A stretch of 64,000 bases of DNA from Mucor racemosus (GCA_027405735.1 JAPEHQ010000001.1:3720001-3784000); one strand, 5' to 3'. Positions 46,250-57,788 are shown, counted from the stretch's first letter. Notes: generated by a model from the sequence alone, not told the origin. Made by a program: numbers and translations.

Positions 46250-46635
46250 TTATCCAAGTAAAAGTTCATATATAATAACTACAATATTAATCCCAATTAA
46301 AGGAACTAACAAAAAACAAAATGAATGAATAAATAAATCAATGCTTTTTTTTTTAAACTAAAAAACCACTTACTTCTCATTAGTGTTCTGACTGCAGATA
46401 TTAAGTTGATGATTTTGTATTTAATAGATTGCCCTTGTTCATTGCCAAAACCAGCTTCGGGTTGCGCTGTCCATCCAACTAGTTGATGCTTTTTAGTAAC
46501 TCTGTTCATTTTTTACGTGTTTTTAACATTGATCTACTCACTTCTAGCCAAGAATCTTTCTTCACTTAAAACTGCTATAGCATTAATAAAGCAAAGTAAT
46601 ACATAGAATAGTTGCCCGAGTCCAAGCGTCAACAT
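46250..46635 (-). CDS. YOS1: Yos1 / IER3IP1 family ER-Golgi transport protein
   Basis: Small membrane protein acting with Yip1-Yif1 in ER-to-Golgi vesicle transport. Exons (minus) are 46635-46542, 46499-46374 and 46305-46250; 91 residues, close to the usual length of this family. The N-terminal helix is MLTLGLGQLFYVLLCFINAI followed by AVLSEERFLAR; the middle is NLISAVRTLMR; the C-terminal helix IPLIGINIVVIIYELLLG closely resembles the yeast protein. The second intron acceptor is placed at AGAG|TT (46499), because the nearer CAG breaks the frame. Divergent from the SET gene (209 bp between starts) and convergent with DCTN4. Confidence 0.95.
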
Positions 46636-46844
46636 GTTTGGAGATTAGTTGTTGAAGAGAATAAAAAAAAAAAAGAAGCGAGATGATATTCATACCATTT
46701 CATACAATTCGCCACGTATTGATTGAATCGCCGTCTTGTAAATCAAGTCAATAATAACAAAGCATCGTCTCTCTTGCCAGTAGCAATCAAATACAACAAG
46801 AAAAAAATTTTCTTCTTTTTTTTTATTCAGTTATCAATATTATT

Positions 46845-48884
46845 ATGACAAGTGTTGATCAACTTGGCATTACAACTGTTATTAATAAAGAAGAATTCTC
46901 GAGCAATGTTCTAGTAAAAGATTGTCCTGTTGTAGGCCGTTCTCTTGTGGCAAATCGACCTCTTGTACCAGGCGATGTTGTGCTTGTAGAAGAACCATTA
47001 ATTAAATATGACCTGAAACCAACTTGTCGTTCGACAAAATCACCCTATTATTCTAAAAAGTTATGGAATATACTTAATTCTATGGTACATGATGAAGAGG
47101 ATGATAAATTTCAACAGCAACATCAAGGAAAAGCTGAAGAAAAAGAGGATGGCAATAACTATGATGATGACGATGCTGATTCATACAATTACAGTAGTGA
47201 TGAAGATGATGATGATGATGATGATGAAGAGGAAAAGGAAGAGATGAACCCTGATTCTGATTTTTGTCCTGGTGTGCCTGCAGCCATTATTGCTTATTTG
47301 GATATCCATCCACCCAAGAAACATTTCACAAATGTTAAAAATCGCAACGTATACAAAAGAGATGATTTCGACTTTTTCTATTATCCCAATTCAGACATTG
47401 AACCTGCTTGGTTAGATCACAAAACAATTAAACTTATCCATACAGTAACTCAAAAGGTAGCCGATACTATACCTTTGTATTCTCATGTAGATCCTTATGA
47501 TCTTCGTAGCTTTGTGCTCAAAATCTATTCAAATGCACATACTGTAGCATTACCTAGAAGCAGAACAATGCCTACTCATTCTGCCAAGATGGCTCGCCGA
47601 GAAATGTACAAGGCTAAATTTGGAGACAACGTTACTTATTGGGGAGAGGATGCTGTTGATCCACCTAGCACACCTACCATTGCTTTGTTACGTTGGGGAT
47701 CTAAGTTTGCTCACTCTTGTTCGCCCAATATGTTTTTACGTTTCGAACCTGATCGCAATGCAATGGTATTTACTGTCACTCGTCCATTGAAAGAAGGTGA
47801 AATATTGTCATTTTCTTATCTTCCTGAAGATGATTCCACTGTCGGTGGTTTAGTTCTTGGAAATGTATTTGATCGTCGAGCCAAGCTTCAAAAATTCAAG
47901 TTTTTTGAATGTTCTTGTGAGCGATGTGTAGATTGGGATTGGTCTAGAGGTGTTGCTTGTAATGCTTGTCATCAGCCTACTAGTTTCCGTAATGATCAAG
48001 GTGTATGGACATGTTTTTCCTGTCAAGCGCAAAACAAGGACAATGAGGCCTCATATATTGGAGAACGTGAAGAAAATGTGCAACAAATGATTATGGGCTT
48101 TGTTGCTCGTATTCACGGTCAACGTCGTATGAATGAAAGTATGATGCGTATGTTGGAACCTTATCTTTTAGATCTATTAAACCCTGCCCCTGAAAAGAAC
48201 GAGGTTGCCGTTCCCAAAAACCATTGGACTCATGGTGTTATTCATTCTCTATTGGCCTCTTATCATTTGGCTTTGTTTCCTCAATCTTTTGGTAAAGGTT
48301 TAGCTGCTCAGTTGGGTTTGACAGTGCAAGGTTTAGAAGAAGCTTTGGTTTATATTGAATTTTTGAACAATACCATTCGTACACATCCCAAATCTACCAA
48401 TACTAGTAGTATTACATCTCATGGTAATTTGATGGCTGCTTTCTTTGCTGGTTGGCGTATATTGACATTGGTCATTGACCTTGTTATGGACAGCAGTGAG
48501 AACAAGTATGCTAATGCTGTCTATGAAAGAGATTCTGATGATGACGATTCTGATGATTCTGACGATTCTGATGACGAGAGCGTTTCCGACGGTGAAAAGA
48601 CAGAAAAGAAGCAACCTGTCGAAACTACCACCACCACTAATGTTGAAGAGAACAACATCAACATCAATACAGAACCTGTTTTATTACCTTTAAATCAAGA
48701 TTGGGTTGCTCCATTAATCAAAATTTCGAATATTGTCAATGAAGAATGGATACCCTCAGTAGAGCAAGTTTTCAAATCTCATCAATCTGTTGTTGTGCAA
48801 GATATGATTTCTCAAATCAAGTCATTTGCTGATAGAATTGAAAAGACCATGCCCACCACTAACACCACCACAACAACCACCTAA
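46845..48884 (+). CDS. SET-domain protein, SMYD-like
   Basis: Probable protein lysine methyltransferase, 679 residues, one exon. The SET domain is split. The first half (about residues 25-62) has VVGRSLVANRPLVPGDVVL. The second half (about 275-335) has the AdoMet-site motif FAHSCSPNMFLRF (NHSCxPN type, with Ala-His in place of Asn-His) and GEILSFSYL. A post-SET CSCERC follows at about 355, then CNACHQP...CFSCQ, which could bind a second zinc. Instead of a MYND finger, the gap between the halves holds an acidic, Asp-rich insert (about 85-140) encoded partly by (GAT)n. The C-terminal half is helical with a second Asp/Ser-acidic tract (about 560-580). Substrate unknown. Confidence 0.85.
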   Translation: MTSVDQLGITTVINKEEFSSNVLVKDCPVVGRSLVANRPLVPGDVVLVEEPLIKYDLKPTCRSTKSPYYSKKLWNILNSMVHDEEDDKFQQQHQGKAEEKEDGNNYDDDDADSYNYSSDEDDDDDDDEEEKEEMNPDSDFCPGVPAAIIAYLDIHPPKKHFTNVKNRNVYKRDDFDFFYYPNSDIEPAWLDHKTIKLIHTVTQKVADTIPLYSHVDPYDLRSFVLKIYSNAHTVALPRSRTMPTHSAKMARREMYKAKFGDNVTYWGEDAVDPPSTPTIALLRWGSKFAHSCSPNMFLRFEPDRNAMVFTVTRPLKEGEILSFSYLPEDDSTVGGLVLGNVFDRRAKLQKFKFFECSCERCVDWDWSRGVACNACHQPTSFRNDQGVWTCFSCQAQNKDNEASYIGEREENVQQMIMGFVARIHGQRRMNESMMRMLEPYLLDLLNPAPEKNEVAVPKNHWTHGVIHSLLASYHLALFPQSFGKGLAAQLGLTVQGLEEALVYIEFLNNTIRTHPKSTNTSSITSHGNLMAAFFAGWRILTLVIDLVMDSSENKYANAVYERDSDDDDSDDSDDSDDESVSDGEKTEKKQPVETTTTTNVEENNININTEPVLLPLNQDWVAPLIKISNIVNEEWIPSVEQVFKSHQSVVVQDMISQIKSFADRIEKTMPTTNTTTTTT

Positions 48885-49300
48885 TTAACCTTTAATCAAT
48901 AAACTAATGCTAGTATATAGAATCAACTCCAAAATCAAATAAATAAATATTTCGTGCGTAAAAGGAGCTTGCGGATTGGTGAATTCTTTAATTTTTGTAT
49001 TTTACATCAGCTTTAATATTATTGTTCGAGGACACATGATATTTCTCGATTTCATTGAGAAATGTTTTGAGAAAAATTAACACAATTAATATAGATGTGA
49101 AGCACATTGCACTACAATTTTGATTATGCATAAAAATGACGTTTATTTATCGATTTCGGTAGTTGTCATTGCCTTATATGCTGCCAAGCCAATAACCTCA
49201 TTCGAGGAAGGGCGCGGTCGATTTCTACTATTTAACCAGCAAATCAATGAAATACTAAAATGTTACATCTGGATGCTGTTACAGCTGTAGTATGTGTTTT
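48885..49300. other. Intergenic, start of repeat territory
   Basis: No gene. Short blocks such as gaagggcgcg near 49205 echo 14350-14360, so the S-repeat homology may begin here. Confidence 0.4.
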
Positions 49301-49304
49301 GAAA

Positions 49305-49560
49305 CTTGCAGCCCATTTGGATTAATATTCATTGATTATGAGAATCTTTCTAATTGATTTAATTTTTTAAAGCAGAGGAAGACAGGTTTCTTGTTGAAAA
49401 CAGTGCTTTAATCATTCAAAACAGTTGTTAGCTAATGAAATCAAAATATGTTATTCTTATATTTACTGTGCATTAAATGTAACTTCAAAATTCGATTTTG
49501 AATCATTATTTGATTTATAAAAAAACTTCAAAAAATATCTGAAATAACCCATAGCAGTGT
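49305..49560 (+). repeat. Dispersed repeat 'S', second copy
   Basis: Homologous to 14451-14710 by shared ordered blocks (catttggattaatattcattgatta, ttaaagcagaggaa, gttgttagctaatgaaat). Broken by stops in all frames. Directly followed by repeat block B. Confidence 0.75.
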
Positions 49561-49589
49561 ACAATTATAACTCTTCTAAGTTCATTCAA

Positions 49590-50480
49590 AATATAAAGTA
49601 AACGAAATAGGCAATATCTGTTACTATAGATTATAGAAACATATATTCTTCTAACAGAAAAACCGGCTGTCAGATCATACATTCATTAAAAAATTGCAAA
49701 AGCGAGCCCGTAGAGCAACGCCGTAATTGAGCATGGCAAGATTGAACGGCTAAGTCTCTTACTACGGTATATCTAAGTTTCAAATAAAAAGGTGCTTTTC
49801 AACTTTTCTTATATTTAACCATGTACGATCTGGAAATTCAGACTTTGTAGCGGACATTTTCGGGGACTCATTTTATCCTTACCAACACTCATGATTTTGA
49901 TCAAAAAATAGAAAAATCAAATTTTGATACCAAAATCAACGTTTAAATATACTACATTGTGAGAGAAAATTGTAGCCATGACTAATACACATTTTATAAA
50001 AGCTTAATATTACATGTCAAGTAATGAAACTTTGTACTTTTCGCCCAAAAACGGATTTTTGATTAAAGGATTTTCATGTAATATTTTGCAATAAAAATGT
50101 TTGTTATTTTTGATTGAGCAAATAGAGCACTAAATTTAGTACGAGTGTATATTTTTTGTTTTTATAATTGGTAGTATAATTAACTCTAGGTTTGCAAAAT
50201 CAGAAAAAAAAAATTAAAAAATGTCAAAATTGATGATCTGGACAAAAATAATTTTCTAAATTAATATTCCGCTTATAAGCCTTGTAAGTCTTAGAAATAA
50301 GAGATTTTATAATACTTGAGAACCTTTTCAAGAATTTACGATGCTGTAACCACTTGATTCAAGCTTATTACTGTAAATCTTTGTACATGTTAATATTGTG
50401 TGGGAGTTTGTTTGATGATAATATAGTCTTACTTCATAATTATCGCACTAGAGATGATTTACATTAAGTTTTAGTCTTCT
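49590..50480 (-). repeat. Repeat R, copy B1 (block B)
   Basis: Same order of R blocks as A1/A2 (gcgagcccgtagagcaacgc near 49700, gtagcggacattttcgggga near 49848, gatgatctggacaaaaataa near 50232). It shares block-B-specific variants with B2: tcttactacggtatatctaag, aaaaggtgcttttc, gtactttt-gcccaaaaacgg and tagtacgagtg. The splice-donor GTAAG present in other copies is mutated here. Confidence 0.9.
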
Positions 50481-50955
50481 TTCTCCAATATCATAAACAT
50501 AAACATGACCATAACTGGAACATATTGCCGCCCTTTTGCCGGTTTTCGAGGATATTAGACAGCCTATTTTGAAGCTAATTTCATTTCTAACCCATATGGA
50601 AATGTAATTATCATAAATAGTCTTTTAAACCAAGACCTAGAAGCTCTTGGTTCTTTCTTTTACCATTAGTTTTTCTGGTAATAAAGCCTGCGTTCTCCAT
50701 GATAAATGTTACTAGTCTTTATTATTATTTTTTCTATAAATAAGATTGTATGTATCCATAAACTCTCATTTTTTACCCTCTTTTTCCCAAGCCAATTTAT
50801 TCAATGCTTTGTTAGAACCAACTTAAGTACTTACAAATGGCTCATCGGTATTTGTATTCAAATTCCACAAATTAAATTGAGTGGTTCCATCTACAGTAGT
50901 ATCAGACGCATCATCAGTCCGCCTTATGATAAATGTCAATCTAAAATCAAAAACA
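50481..50955 (-). pseudogene. Dynein intermediate chain WD40 exon fragment (block B), split by LTR-2
   Basis: Minus-strand reading, exclusive of 50768-50537: TTVDGTTQFNLWNLNTNTDE, PFVST, stop, VGSNKALNKLAWEKEGKK, interruption, AAICSSYGHVYVYDIGE. Slightly less decayed than the block A copy, because the Gln before FNLWNLN is kept. Non-functional. Confidence 0.82.
50537..50768 (-). mobile_element. LTR-2-type solo LTR inserted in the dynein pseudo-exon (block B)
   Basis: Minus reading TGAGAGTTTATGGATAC...AAAACCGGCA. Same insertion point as 20475-20691; about 15 bp longer because block A has a small deletion. Target duplication obscured by A/T runs. Confidence 0.72.
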
Positions 50956-50961
50956 TCTCAT

Positions 50962-51244
50962 TGTAATGATCTGTAATTTTGGACTAACAACCAATGTGGA
51001 TAATATGTTGTTTATCGATACTGTATTATTCTTGTAATTACAAATTGGTAATCACTGGATTGATGAAGGTTGGTGTTCTTATTTGTAAATTAGATATTTA
51101 TGTGAATAAATAAAAGTAAAGGGAGTGCAACAAGATAGATGAATCTACAAGGGATCATGTAATTATTTCCTTGTAGTATACAGTATATATAAAGAATGAG
51201 GCAAGGTTTTGCATAAATTAAACTGAAATGTTTGACTCTTTACA
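50962..51244 (+). mobile_element. LTR-1 solo LTR inside block B
   Basis: 283 bp, the same length and position within the block as 20886-21168; termini TGTAATGA and TCTTTACA (one end mutated). Flanks ctcat (left) and cccat (right) support a decayed 5-bp duplication. Confidence 0.88.
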
Positions 51245-52329
51245 CCCATTGTCATTGTTATAAGCTATGAAAAGCTTGATTTTTAATAATACAGCAATTA
51301 AATAAAAAACAGGATGACACTAATAGCATATGGTAAGTATTTAGCATCTAAGTTAGTTTGATAAAGTGTGCTTTTAAACCCTTTTAAAAATTCTGAAGCA
51401 AACACAACACCTTGGTCCTGTAATTTCTATCCATCAAAATTTTGCGACTTTTCACTACATAATGAATGCATCTTTTATCAATCTTGACCACGAGGTGCAC
51501 TGGGTATCAGTTTTTTACCAGTTGCATTCTCTCTTATTTATTAATATTCAGCCATGTTAAACGATGATTTGTAGCATTGCCAAAAAAAGAATGAATGCTT
51601 CGAGAGTTTTCTGCATATCAAATTGTGCAATTTAGTAGCAATGATTGCAATTAACTATGCTTTTTGAGCCTATTAATGTTAATCAGAATAATTAGTACTC
51701 TTATTCAAAAGTAAGCTTTGCTTTATACATTCACATTCGCCCATTCAGTAAATGACGGTGAATTTATTATCCGTTATATCAATCAACCAACTTCATTTTG
51801 ATCCGATACATTTGACAATGAAATGCCAAAATTACACTTGAGCCACCAGGTATTGCCACAGAAACATTGCGTACAGATCGAGGAAGCATCACAATTTGGA
51901 TCATTTTTTGTGTTCATAGATGTGAGTTCCCTCACACATTCATAGTGAGAGTTATATGTAGATAACGATTATTTCCAATACAAATAAAATGAAGACTACA
52001 AGTGATTATATCAAGGAGAACGTAGGGTCTTTATTATTAAGTTAAAAAAGGAAGCCAGGAGCCATCAGGTCCTGGATTCTAAAAGTATTTATACCATTTC
52101 AATTCCACTTGGATGCCAGGTCCAATATGGGATTGAAATGAGATTTAACATAATACATAAATAATAGGCAAAAACATACACATAGATCTCTGCATGAATC
52201 ATATCTTTATCCGTTCAATTTAACTGAAATACATTGAATGCCAGCATTGTACTTGATGCTAAAAAAATGTAATTATGAAAAAGGTGGTGGGACGTACAAT
52301 TATAACTCTTCTAAGTTCATTCAACAAGA
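51245..52329. repeat. Block B internal segment, homologous to 21169-22041
   Basis: Collinear with the block A segment apart from the 235-bp LTR-2 insertion at 51946-52180. No recognised protein. Confidence 0.6.
51946..52180 (+). mobile_element. LTR-2 solo LTR with a perfect 5-bp duplication
   Basis: 235-bp insert TGAGAGTTATATG...GCAAAAACATACA, absent from the collinear block A, flanked by CATAG at 51941-51945 and 52181-52185. Contains an aaaagtatttata TATA-like box. Block A reads cattcatagatctc uninterrupted, so block A preserves the empty site. Confidence 0.93.
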
Positions 52330-53249
52330 TATAAAGTAAACTACAGCGCATGAACCATGAAGTAAACGAAATAGGCAATATCTGTTATCATAGATTATAA
52401 AAACATATATTCTTCTAACAGAAAAACCGGCTGTCATATCATACATTTATTAAAAAATTGCAAACGCGAGCCCGTATAGCGACGCCGTAATTGAGCATGG
52501 CAAGATTGAACGGCTAATAAGTCTCTTACTACGGTATATCTAAGTTTCAAAAAATAAAAAGGTGCTTTTCAGCTTTTCTTATATTTAACCATGTACGGTC
52601 TGAAAATTCAGACTTTGTAGCGGACATTTTCGGGAACTCATTTTATCCTTACCAACACTCATGATTTTGATCAAAAATAGAAAAATCAAATTTTGATACC
52701 AAAATCAACGCTTAAATATACTACATTGTGAGAGAAAATTGTAGCCATGACTAATACACATTTTATAAAAGCTTAATATTAAATGTCAAGTAATGAAACT
52801 TTGTACTTTTCGCCCAAAAACGGATTTTTGATTAAAGGATTTTCATGTAATATTTTGCAATAAAAATGTTTGCTATTTTTGATTGAGCAAATAGAGCACT
52901 AAATTTAGTACGAGTGTATATTTTTTGTTTTTATAATTGGTAGTATAATTAACTCTAGATTTGCAAAATCAGAAAAAAAAAATTAAAAAATGTCAAAATT
53001 GATGATCTGGACAAAAATAATTTTCTAAATTAATATTCCGCTTATAAGCCTTGTGAGTCTTAAAAATAAGAGATTTTATAATACTTGAGAACTTTTTCAA
53101 GAATTTACAATGCTGTACCCGCTTGATTCAAGCTTATTACTGTAAATATTTATACATGTTAATATTGTGTGGTGGTTTATTTGATGATAATATAGTCTTA
53201 CTTCATAATTATCGCACTAGAGATGATTTACATTAAGTTTTATTCTTAC
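52330..53249 (-). repeat. Repeat R, copy B2 (block B)
   Basis: Core close to B1, sharing its diagnostic variants, with a small insertion (ctaataagtctc) near 52515. Ends at a GTAAG donor (reverse complement at 53245-53249). Confidence 0.9.
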
Positions 53250-53350
53250 TCCTCCAACATCATAAACATAAACATGGTCATCACTGGGACCTATTGCCAC
53301 CTTTTTACCCTCTTTGTCCCAAGCCAATTTATTCAACGCTTTACCAGAAC
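53250..53350 (-). pseudogene. Dynein intermediate chain exon fragment (block B, second)
   Basis: Minus-strand reading KALNKLAWDKEGKKVAIGPS then DDHVYVYDVGG, ending at the donor of R. This copy lacks the LTR-2 insertion, so the exon is continuous across the site that is split at 50481-50955. Confidence 0.8.
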
Positions 53351-55764
53351 AAACTTACTTTTGACCTATAAAAATTGATTTATTAGTAAAATCAATTATT
53401 AATAACAAGCTAATAAATAATAATTATGATGGTGTACCTTTGATAGTTGGTAGTCGTATACAAGACAACATCTTGTTTTCCTCTTCTTAGCTGTTGGCCA
53501 CTAAATAGAAATAAATGCTTTTTTTAGAGACTAAATATACTAACATGAGTTTATTCATTCATTCAAATCAGGTCAATACTATACATACTTTTGTAATCAC
53601 CAGTTTTTTTTCAGGTAGGGACATCGTACAGTACAGTATATCAACTTTAGACCAAAAAAGCATTGATTACAACGTAGATAATGGAACAAAATGATTAAGT
53701 CCTGGATGCTTTTTTTGTTCGAAAAAGATATTATAACGCGCCCTAACATTAATAGTTAATAATTTATTTCCAAATAAACAATAGGAAAAATATGTACTTG
53801 TACCTGCTTCTTGATTTCAGTTTATAAAAGAATATTGGTCTTTTCGTTGTAATTTTAAATGTAAATAAAAGAGCTGAGGAAAGAGTAAGGAAGACAAAAG
53901 ATTTTGTGCGTTACAAACAGAAATTTACAAAGGCATAAATACTTTTAGTATTACCAAACAGGTTGTTGTCGTTGTTTCCCTTTAGTCACCAAAAGAAGAA
54001 CATGGGCAGAACTCTTTCAAACCCCAAATTTAAAACTGATATATCTCGTCAATAAAGCAATTATGTTGAATTAGAGTAACCCACATCTGCTTTGAACCAT
54101 TCAAATTATCTTCGTTATTAATTATATTATTATGATTGATATACTTTAATAAATTGACTAACAAACCTTGATCTCATTGCTCTACTCATCTGGGCTGCCT
54201 GATCTGCACAAAAAAAATTTATTCTGCCCATCTGTGCCGATCATTATGCCCATGGGAAGCATACTTTGGCCGTAGTGTCAACTTAATATATATAAAAATA
54301 GACTCATTTTAAATTAATCATATAATTAGGGGATGTGAATATAAAAAACAATGATACGATCTTATAATAACGTTCTTTAGCTTTAATGTGCTCTTTCATT
54401 TTGTAACAGTTTTCCTTTATTTTGTTAAATAATTTAATACTACTTGTTTTGGCTTTGAGATTGACATGATCTCTTGGTGTAACAGAGTACCTAACCTGAG
54501 GTATTACTTTTATGTATTCAAAAGATAGATCCAACCCCAAGCTACTCTGAATTTTTTTTCAGCAAAAAATTTTGATTTTTCGTCGAGATAATCAAATCAA
54601 TAGTTTATATAACAGCCTAAAATCTATACCAACAGGGTACCAAAATTGATTTGAAAAAATCACCGAAAACTGATTCAAAAAAAAAATTTATTCAATTTCC
54701 CATCAACTGCAAAGTAGATCTAGTGCAGTAAATTGTTTTGTACAGTTTTGAATTCTGTATCTACCAAAATAAAATTCAGACAGATGTTTCATGTTAAATT
54801 TTGCGTAAAATACACCTGAAGTTTTGAAGGTTTTTTAATGATACACATCACTTTTTATAAGCATTATTTCAAATATAATTAATGGAGTTAATGCACAGCA
54901 TAATTATTTAAATTAACAAACAATCTTGATCCCCAAAAATTATATTATACTTCCAGATTCTAGTTCAGAATTAACACAAACCATACATGAAATTCACCAA
55001 GCCTTATATATCATTGATCTAATCTCCCATTATATTTTTTACAACTCATACAAAAAGAACAACAGAGTCAATTACCATAAACACAACATAACCAAATATT
55101 GACAGGATCAATATCTGAAATCCTTGCCTAATCTTCCCAAATCTTTACTCAGTGATTATAAATCAACACATATTCATGGAAATATACGGATGTAACAACA
55201 TCTCATATCATTATAATCTACAAACTCAACTTTTTCTTTAGATGTCAGTAAAGACATTTTATTATCAAATTCAAATAACATTATCAACATCAAGGATGTT
55301 CTAACAGACAAACATTAGTATAAATAACAACATTTAAAAAGAACAATTAATAAACATATCTTATTTCTTACCTAATATTTTGATTATATACTATTCTCAT
55401 GTCATTTTGATAATTCTTTACTTTTCATTTACTATTTTATAAGGTCCCTTGAACTATTTTCTATATGTTTTATTGTACGTTTCTTATTTTTCTTTACTTA
55501 TTTCGTTTTATATATTTATATAAAACATTTATTTATTACAGTTGGACAACTTAAAACCTGGTGCTCATTTAATAGATATAACTGCATTGACTATACACTA
55601 TCTTTCTTATTCTTTATTCTATATTCACTCTACTACAATCTCAATTGTAACAGCAACATTAGTAATAAAAGAAAAGAAAAATTGCTTGAGATCATCTAAG
55701 TGATTTGCAATAGCATTTCGCAAGACGTTTTAAAAAATCTGGATGGAAAAAATGAAAAAAAAAT
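53351..55764. other. AT-rich region, possible retroelement debris
   Basis: No exon chain was recognised. The block 53440-53500 on the minus strand reads QLRRGKQDVVLYTTTNYQR before a GTACAC donor-like site and may be a gene fragment. The tract 55540-55680 (cctggtgctcatttaatag, then T-rich ttctttattctatattcactc) has an LTR/primer-binding-site look but no confirmed ends. Confidence 0.3.
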
Positions 55765-55837
55765 GATTTCTGCCAGACTTGAACTGGCGACCTTCTGCGT
55801 GTTAAGCAGATGTGATAACCGACTACACCAAGAAACC
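55765..55837 (-). tRNA. tRNA-Val (anticodon AAC)
   Basis: 73 nt. Acceptor stem GGTTTCT/AGAAATC (one G-T pair), D arm TGGTGTAGTCGGTTATCACA, anticodon stem TCTGC/GCAGA with loop TTAACAC giving anticodon AAC, T arm GCCAG-TTCAAGT-CTGGC. No intron. It closely resembles other eukaryotic tRNA-Val(AAC). CCA is not encoded, as expected for a nuclear gene. Confidence 0.97.
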
Positions 55838-55855
55838 GTTGATATATTATTTGAA

Positions 55856-56056
55856 TCATTTAAAATGATATAATTCAACATCTGCTATATTTAAAAGACC
55901 GCTTCCCTGAATCCGTTTGATTGTTTGTTTGGTTGTTTGGATTTTGCGTTTTCCGAATGGTAAATCTAATTGTCCGTAATTATATGGGCTGAACGATTGT
56001 AGATATTCTAATGAAAGTGCATCATAATCTCTATCCAGTGTTGAAAATGTTGCCAT
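55856..56056 (-). CDS. Small hypothetical protein beside the tRNA
   Basis: 66-codon frame, MATFSTLDRDYDALSLEYLQ to IADVELYHFK. Balanced, hydrophilic composition unlike nearby AT-rich shadow frames. An acceptor-like ttatttttag lies just before the start, so it could be the last exon of a spliced gene. Stop is 18 bp from the tRNA. No family recognised. Confidence 0.35.
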   Translation of the reverse strand: MATFSTLDRDYDALSLEYLQSFSPYNYGQLDLPFGKRKIQTTKQTIKRIQGSGLLNIADVELYHFK

Positions 56057-56850
56057 GGAAATTACCTAAAAATAACTAGCTTCTTTTATTAATATATGGA
56101 TATTTATTATGAAGATAATTTTTTGAGAGAGAATGCTTGAAAACTTCGGATGCTGTCTTTGGTAGACATAGAAAAACTATTAGGTAGCCATTGAAATGTG
56201 CAGAATACACAAAATTATTGTTTATTTGTAATAAGTACTATGATCTTGTAATAGGTCGAGTCTATTAAGAAAGAAGTACTAGAGGTGGACATTGTTGGTG
56301 TTACTAATTGTAGTTGACTATTACTTTGGTCAATACTTACTATGTATTAAGTGTGATTAATATTTGACAAGTAATATTAAGTAATAGATCGGTTATGGTT
56401 GTGATAATAAGTTTATTTGATTAAAATTATTAATGAAGTAAAGAAACAGATATTTTCACTAATGTTCAATATCTGATTTAACATTTACATATTTATATGA
56501 ATTATACAACTGAAACTAATTCATGCAATTATTGTTGAAACATTATGTAATGTGAATCATTACATCATTAGCTACAAAATATTCAAGCTGGTACTTTTAT
56601 AAATTGATTATATTTCGTGATGGTTTGAATTTGCTTGAAATCTTGATTAGTCTAAATGGAATGGTCTATTGCATCTCTTTGAACTACGATCAAATATTGT
56701 ATAATAATATAAATATTGATAATCAATTCAGATCAATAAACATTGATGGATTTATTAGTTTCCTCCCTTTCTTTATATTTACCATCTCAATCACAATAAA
56801 TATATACTCATTACTTATTTATTTTTGCTACTTGAACCAACTATTATAAC
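56057..56850. other. AT-rich intergenic, nothing firm
   Basis: The frame 56604-56849 is Ile/Tyr/Asn-rich and probably spurious. The patch ctggtacttttataaattg near 56588 echoes cctggtgctcatttaatag near 55560, hinting at related retroelement leader sequence. Confidence 0.3.
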
Positions 56851-56855
56851 CAATT

Positions 56856-57075
56856 TGTTATGTTAATACTCATCCTAGGTCTCACATCCAAGGTCACAGT
56901 CTATAATTAGTGTTACAGTAAATCAATGCGGATCATTGACTTACATCATATTCTTAGATAGTAAAACCCTAGTAACAGTTATAATTAATGTATATAAATA
57001 CATCCAAAAGATGTATTGTTAATAAAAGTGTAATATTCTGGCAAGATTATTTATATAGACTCTTTTGACATTTCA
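56856..57075 (+). mobile_element. Solo LTR candidate (LTR-3) with a 5-bp duplication
   Basis: 220 bp, starts TGTTATGTTAATACTC and ends TTTTGACATTTCA, flanked by CAATT on both sides (56851-56855 and 57076-57080). Carries a TATA-like tatataaatac near 56990 and aataaaag near 57021, in promoter-then-poly(A) order as in LTRs. Sequence unlike LTR-1 and LTR-2. About 1 kb upstream of the tRNA-Val start. Confidence 0.7.
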
Positions 57076-57080
57076 CAATT

Positions 57081-57788
57081 ATCATAGATATTAATAATCA
57101 TATTAGTAATAGTAATTACAATTAATATTGCCAAACTCTTCCTCTAACCATAGAATAAAAATTAATCGTATAACGTCTATATTATATATCTCAGTTGACA
57201 ACCATTTAACCTATCATACTGAAGTAGTGTAAAATTAATAATAGAACATGAAAATAAACACATAAAGTTTAAGACTTTATTTTATATGCTTGCGGATGCG
57301 AGAAAGCTAGAAAATAAAGGTAATACAAATCTGTCTACAAATGTTTTCAAATTAAACCTCAAAATTTAAGCTAATAATTGCATGAAAATCCTGTGCATAA
57401 ACTTGAGCTATTTGCCAACCATGACCGAAACAGCCCAATGTACCAAGTAGATCTTAATCAAAATCATTTCAATATTTAAAATAGATTTACTCGAAGTTAT
57501 GTAGACTTTTTATATAACTGCCACAGTCATTATGGCATGATGAAGAATAAATAAGCCCAATAAATATGATATAGTACAATTGTTAACTTACATATTTCAT
57601 CTCGGAAAGATAATAATTCAATAAAAAGAGTGGTTTATTTTTTAACATTCAAATGTATTATTAGATTATGTATATATATATATATATATATATATGTACG
57701 TACATTAACACTTTTTAAATTACTATGCCTCATTAATTGTTAAATTAAGTATATAAATAATATATCATTTCTGAATACCAACATAGAA
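57081..57788. other. AT-rich intergenic with (AT)n microsatellite
   Basis: (AT)n tract at about 57669-57694. No coding signal. Confidence 0.45.
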
